A DNA stretch of 8,074 nt from an uncultured Clostridia bacterium. GTDB taxonomy: Bacteria; Bacillota; Clostridia; TANB77; CAG-508. This document shows, one piece after another, positions 5,394 through 8,074 of this stretch. The notes beneath the pieces are model-generated. The model made no database searches, was not told where the DNA came from, and saw only the letters and a program-made list of their open reading frames with translations. The translations under genes were made by a program, and so were the position numbers. The DNA is taken from contig CAORJJ010000085.1 of NCBI GenBank assembly GCA_948517135.1, forward strand, positions 1 through 8,074. The letters are read 5' to 3'. Every line of letters begins with the position of its first letter. Within the stretch, counting starts at the first letter, position 1.

Positions 5394-7319
5394 ATGGAAA
5401 AATTCGAACATGAGTATAATGCAGATCAAATACAAGTTTTAGAAGGGTTAGATCCAGTTAGAAAAAGACCAGGAATGTACATAGGAAGTGTATCTGTTAG
5501 AGGTTTACATCACTTGGTATATGAAATTGTAGATAATGCTGTTGATGAAGCTTTAGCTGGATACTGTAAAAATATAAAAGTTACAATAGAACCAGGAAAT
5601 ATAATTTGTGTTGAAGATGATGGAAGAGGAATACCAGTAGATAAACATGCTAAAACAGGATTATCAGCAGCAGAAACAGTTTATACAGTATTACATGCTG
5701 GTGGAAAATTTGGTGGAGATAGTGGATATAAAGTATCTGGTGGACTTCACGGAGTAGGTGCTTCTGTTGTTAATGCATTATCAGAATGGACAGAAGTAAC
5801 AGTACAAAGAGATGGCGGAGTTTTCCAAATGAGTTTTGAAAGAGGAAATACAGTAAAGCATCTTGAAAGAATAGGAGATTCAGAAAAAACAGGAACAAGA
5901 GTTAGATTTTTAGCTGATGAGACAATTTTTGAAACTTTAGAGTATGAGTATAATGTATTAGAAAATAGATTTAGAGAAATGGCATTTTTAACAAAAGGAT
6001 TAAATATAGAAATTGAAGATAAAAGGGAAGAAGTGCCAAAGAAAGCTAAATTCTGTTTTGAAGGTGGTTTAATTTCTTTTGTTGAATACTTAAATAAAGG
6101 GAAAGAACCATTAAATGCACCAATTTATATTGAAAAAGCTGGAGAATATCCAGTAGAAATTTCAATACAATATACAACAAGTTATTCTGAAAGTATATAT
6201 ACATTCGTTAATAATATTAATACAATTGAAGGTGGAACACATTTAGAAGGATTTAAAAGAGCATTAACAAAAGTATTTAATGATTATGCAAGATCTAAAA
6301 ATATTCTAAAAGAAAAAGATTCTAACTTACAAGGTGATGATATAAGAGAAGGAATAACAGCAATAATTTCAGTAAAAGTTAAAGAACCTCAATTTGAAGG
6401 ACAAACAAAAACAAAATTAGGAAATAGCGAAGTTGCAGGTATTGTTCAATCAATGGTTAATGAACATTTAAGTACATTTTTAGAAGAAAATCCAAATGTA
6501 GCAAAAGCAGTACTTGAAAAATGTATTAGTGCAGCAAGAGCAAGAGAAGCTGCTAGAAAAGCTAGAGAATTAGTAAGAAAGAAAAATTCATTAGAAACTT
6601 CAACATTACCAGGAAAATTAGCTGATTGTAGTAGTAAAATAGCAGATGAATGTGAAGTTTATATAGTTGAGGGAGATTCAGCAGGAGGAAGTGCAAAACA
6701 AGGAAGAGATAGAAAATTTCAAGCAATTCTTCCATTATGGGGAAAAATGCTTAATGTTGAAAAAGCAAGAGCTGATAAAATATATGGAAATGATAAATTA
6801 AATCCTGTAATTTTAGCTGTTGGTGCTGGAATTGGAAATGAATTTGATATAACAAAAATTAGATATGGAAAAGTAATTATAATGGCTGATGCTGATGTTG
6901 ATGGAGCACATATTAGAACTCTTTTATTAACATTTTTCTTTAGATATATGAGACCATTAATAGAAAATGGAAATGTTTATTTAGCACAACCACCATTATT
7001 TAAGTTATCTAAAAAAGGAATGGAAGATATTTATTGTTATAAAGAAGAAGATTTAGATAGAGCATTTGTAGAATTAGCTGAAAAGGGAATTGCAAGAGAA
7101 CAAGTTGGAATACAAAGATATAAAGGTTTAGGAGAAATGAATCCAGAACAATTATGGGAAACAACAATGAATCCTGAAACAAGAACATTAGTTAAAGTTA
7201 CAATGGATGATGCTATATCAGCAGATAAAACATTCTCATTATTAATGGGAGATGAAGTTGAACCAAGAAGAGAATTTATAGAACAAAATGCGAAAAATGT
7301 AAAGAACTTAGACATATAA
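5394..7319 (+). CDS. gyrB: DNA gyrase subunit B
   Basis: ATPase subunit of gyrase, which with GyrA introduces negative supercoils. The 641-residue length is that of the short Gram-positive form without the E. coli insertion. The GHKL ATPase domain shows YEIVDNAVDEA (43-53, with the catalytic Glu), EDDGRGIP (74-81), HAGGKFGG (101-108) and GLHGVGASVVNALSEW (117-132). The transducer carries the QTKTKLGN loop (337-344). The TOPRIM domain has EGDSAGGSAKQGRDR (426-440), PLWGKMLNVEKAR (447-459) and the metal-binding DADVDGAHIRTL (499-510). The C-terminal segment QRYKGLGEMNPEQLWETTM (574-592) contacts GyrA. GAGGGAG precedes ATG by about 6 bases. gyrA, often next, is absent here; a strong terminator follows. 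Confidence 0.98.
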   Translation: MEKFEHEYNADQIQVLEGLDPVRKRPGMYIGSVSVRGLHHLVYEIVDNAVDEALAGYCKNIKVTIEPGNIICVEDDGRGIPVDKHAKTGLSAAETVYTVLHAGGKFGGDSGYKVSGGLHGVGASVVNALSEWTEVTVQRDGGVFQMSFERGNTVKHLERIGDSEKTGTRVRFLADETIFETLEYEYNVLENRFREMAFLTKGLNIEIEDKREEVPKKAKFCFEGGLISFVEYLNKGKEPLNAPIYIEKAGEYPVEISIQYTTSYSESIYTFVNNINTIEGGTHLEGFKRALTKVFNDYARSKNILKEKDSNLQGDDIREGITAIISVKVKEPQFEGQTKTKLGNSEVAGIVQSMVNEHLSTFLEENPNVAKAVLEKCISAARAREAARKARELVRKKNSLETSTLPGKLADCSSKIADECEVYIVEGDSAGGSAKQGRDRKFQAILPLWGKMLNVEKARADKIYGNDKLNPVILAVGAGIGNEFDITKIRYGKVIIMADADVDGAHIRTLLLTFFFRYMRPLIENGNVYLAQPPLFKLSKKGMEDIYCYKEEDLDRAFVELAEKGIAREQVGIQRYKGLGEMNPEQLWETTMNPETRTLVKVTMDDAISADKTFSLLMGDEVEPRREFIEQNAKNVKNLDI

Positions 7320-7333
7320 TTATATAAAATGAT

Positions 7334-7366
7334 AAAGCCATAAAGATATTATCTTTATGGCTTTTT
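7334..7366 (+). terminator. Rho-independent terminator of gyrB
   Basis: A perfect 14-bp stem (AAAGCCATAAAGAT / ATCTTTATGGCTTT) with a 3-base loop, running into TTTTT at 7362-7366, 14 bases after the gyrB stop. On the minus strand the stem is followed by ATCATTTTAT, so it could also end a transcript coming from the right. Confidence 0.9.
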
Positions 7367-7655
7367 ATCATCGATAAAACTTATATTAACTTTCAGCTAA
7401 AACCTATATACATAATAGTTTGACCTATTGCATATTGCTATACAAAAAAGCCATATACCACATATATAAATCCGTTGCTAGATTGTTAATCCACTCTAAG
7501 AATCTATATTCATCCATAAAGGACTATAAATAAACCCTTTCAAATAAAAGAACAATCATGACTTCAAATATATTATATACTATATTAACCTCTTACAATT
7601 TAATAATAAATTTTTAAAGCTAATACAGCAAATAATATACTCTTTGTTTCCAACA

Positions 7656-7687
7656 TAAGATACTAGAATGATCATTCAAATATCTTA
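7656..7687. repeat. Imperfect 32-bp palindrome
   Basis: The arms pair outward from a perfect 12-bp palindromic core GAATGATCATTC. Read as minus-strand RNA it is UAAGAUA-UUU-GAAU, loop GAUC, AUUC-UAG-UAUCUUA: continuous except for one U-U mismatch, with one G.U pair. It could be an RNA stem or a dimeric-protein binding site. Confidence 0.55.
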
Positions 7688-7724
7688 CATCTTCACTCGA
7701 ACTCCAATTACTAATATTTAATTC

Positions 7725-7757
7725 TATATATAAAAACACGCGAGGCTTTTATATATA
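7725..7757. repeat. Inverted repeat with 11-bp arms
   Basis: TATATATAAAA (7725-7735) and TTTTATATATA (7747-7757) flank a GC-rich 11-base loop (ACACGCGAGGC), the only GC-rich patch in this gap. No T run follows on either strand, so it is not a simple terminator. Confidence 0.5.
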
Positions 7758-7803
7758 CAAATTAAACACTAATAATTGAACTCTAAGTTAGGCTAATATA
7801 AAT

Positions 7804-7832
7804 TTTATAATAGTATTATGATCAAATTTCAA
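7804..7832 (-). promoter_or_regulatory. Minus-strand promoter pointing into the gyrB-downstream gap
   Basis: TTGAAA (7832-7827), a 17-base spacer and TATAAA (7809-7804): five of six matches at each box with ideal spacing. It diverges from the plus-strand promoter at 7889-7917. In DNA this AT-rich, chance matches occur, but no minus-strand gene is otherwise present to explain it. Confidence 0.5.
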
Positions 7833-7888
7833 GAAAATATTCAAAAAAATATTAGGAAAAATTTTACAATTTATAAAATAAAAAAGTA

Positions 7889-7917
7889 TTGACAGCAATT
7901 AAAAATTGTTGTAATAT
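7889..7917 (+). promoter_or_regulatory. Promoter of the gene at the right edge
   Basis: Perfect -35 TTGACA (7889-7894), a 17-base spacer and TAATAT (7912-7917, four of six to TATAAT). The predicted start is near 7924. The spacer holds a small inverted repeat, CAATT-AAA-AATTG (7896-7908), that could be an operator. Confidence 0.75.
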
Positions 7918-7935
7918 ATTAATCAATCAAAGGGG

Positions 7936-7969
7936 CGTGAAAATTAATTTTTTTCACGTTCTTTTTTTT
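7936..7969 (+). terminator. Leader hairpin with T run (attenuator-like)
   Basis: CGTGAAAA (7936-7943) and TTTTCACG (7951-7958) form a perfect 8-bp stem with a 7-base loop, followed by TTC and eight T (7962-7969). It begins about 12 bases after the predicted transcript start and ends two bases before the ribosome site of the downstream gene, so full termination would give an RNA of about 45 bases. It may be an attenuator or a 5'-end stabilising stem. Confidence 0.6.
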
Positions 7970-7986
7970 GAAAGGAGAGGATAAAA

Positions 7987-8074
7987 ATAAAAAAAGAAAA
8001 GAGTACGCAAGAATGGCTACCTTTTGATAAAATTTTAGAAAATGGAATTATTATTAGAGAAAAAGTATATATAA
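7987..8074 (+). CDS. N-terminal part of an unknown protein with AUA in the start position (cut by window edge)
   Basis: An open frame runs to the window edge: after an initial ATA it reads KKEKSTQEWLPFDKILENG and continues IIIREKVYI. A strong ribosome site (AAAGGAGAGG, 7971-7980) precedes it at a normal distance, and a TGA at 7969-7971 closes the frame upstream. No ATG, GTG or TTG occurs in frame within the window, so the only fitting start is ATA at 7987-7989, exactly where ATG is expected: the spacing bases ATAAAAAT(G/A) copy those before dnaN and the small membrane protein. The STQEWLPF...NGII pattern recalls, from memory only, the N-terminus of TrsE/VirB4-like conjugation ATPases and related clostridial proteins. 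That assignment is weak, with too little sequence to confirm. Confidence 0.55.
   Translation, partial: MKKEKSTQEWLPFDKILENGIIIREKVYI

Larger units (their letters stand above)
7326..7797 (-). ncRNA. Candidate structured RNA (or decayed gene) on the minus strand, unrecognised
   Basis: This long gap has no convincing reading frame, but several signals point to the minus strand. A promoter at 7804-7832 predicts a start near 7797, and the gyrB stem at 7334-7364 could end the transcript. By hand count 7381-7740 has 23 G and 65 C on the plus strand, opposite to the G-rich neighbouring genes. Hairpins at 7656-7687, 7518-7540, 7479-7493 and 7451-7469 pair well as minus-strand RNA and include six G.U pairs that would be A.C mismatches in plus-strand RNA. 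A fifth, 7725-7757, has 11-bp arms. It is not RNase P RNA, tmRNA or a tRNA as far as I can tell. A degraded minus-strand gene is the main alternative. Confidence 0.3.

Noticed and set aside
7037..7315. Minus-strand open frame over the end of gyrB
   Set aside because: Fully antisense to conserved GyrB C-terminal codons; no start context.
7425..7517. Minus-strand 30-codon frame (starts MDEYRFLEWINNLATDLY) in the gyrB-downstream gap
   Set aside because: It looks mildly protein-like, but has no ribosome site, stops on both sides, and no recognisable family. Kept only as weak support for the decayed-gene alternative.
7690..7712. tRNA T-arm-like stretch (minus strand GGAGTTCGAGT)
   Set aside because: No matching acceptor, anticodon or D arms at the right distances, and the T stem does not pair properly.
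7937..7984. GTG-started 15-codon leader peptide overlapping the attenuator hairpin
   Set aside because: The GGGG sequence before it is too close to act as a ribosome site and the peptide is mostly encoded by the stem and T run; no regulatory codon run is seen.

Overview
This is a replication-origin region from a very AT-rich, low-GC Gram-positive bacterium, most likely a Clostridia-type Firmicute. Supporting signs are the gene order (yidD-rnpA-rpmH on the minus strand; dnaA-dnaN-recF-remB-gyrB on the plus strand), strong AGGAG-type ribosome sites, near-exclusive AGA/AAA/TTA codon use, and a RemB-type (DUF370) gene between recF and gyrB. The species cannot be named from this window.

Layout. 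Positions 1-640 hold a minus-strand cluster: the 5' end of yidD, rnpA, and rpmH (44 residues). A TTGACT-18-TATAAT promoter lies upstream, and a hairpin sits between rpmH and rnpA. Positions 641-981 are the upstream half of a bipartite oriC: the two divergent promoters, an AT-rich stretch and four DnaA boxes. dnaA runs 982-2328. Positions 2329-2647 are the downstream half of oriC, with scattered DnaA boxes, a tandem box pair and a run of six CTA/ATA triplets (a DnaA-trio-like unwinding element) just before dnaN (2648-3763). Next come a 68-residue single-pass membrane protein at the place where an S4-domain YaaA protein usually lies, recF, remB, and gyrB with a strong terminator. These plus-strand genes are closely spaced and together supply initiation (DnaA), the sliding clamp (DnaN), gap repair (RecF), a matrix regulator (RemB) and supercoiling (GyrB).

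Positions 7320-7986 contain no convincing gene. The stretch 7381-7740 has a reversed G/C bias, a good minus-strand promoter and several hairpins that pair better as minus-strand RNA, so it may encode an undescribed minus-strand RNA or be the remains of a minus-strand gene. A consensus plus-strand promoter at 7889-7917 then leads, through a terminator-like hairpin, into the first codons of another gene at the window edge.

The main oddities are: recF is split by what looks like a one-base insertion near 4171; the last gene has a good ribosome site and good reading frame but AUA where AUG is expected; and a 24-bp inverted-DnaA-box element occurs twice with 22/24 identity, once after dnaN and once inside recF. 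Two lesions in one window (recF and the AUA start) could be real or could be sequence errors. No phage, insertion sequence, CRISPR array, tRNA or rRNA was seen.
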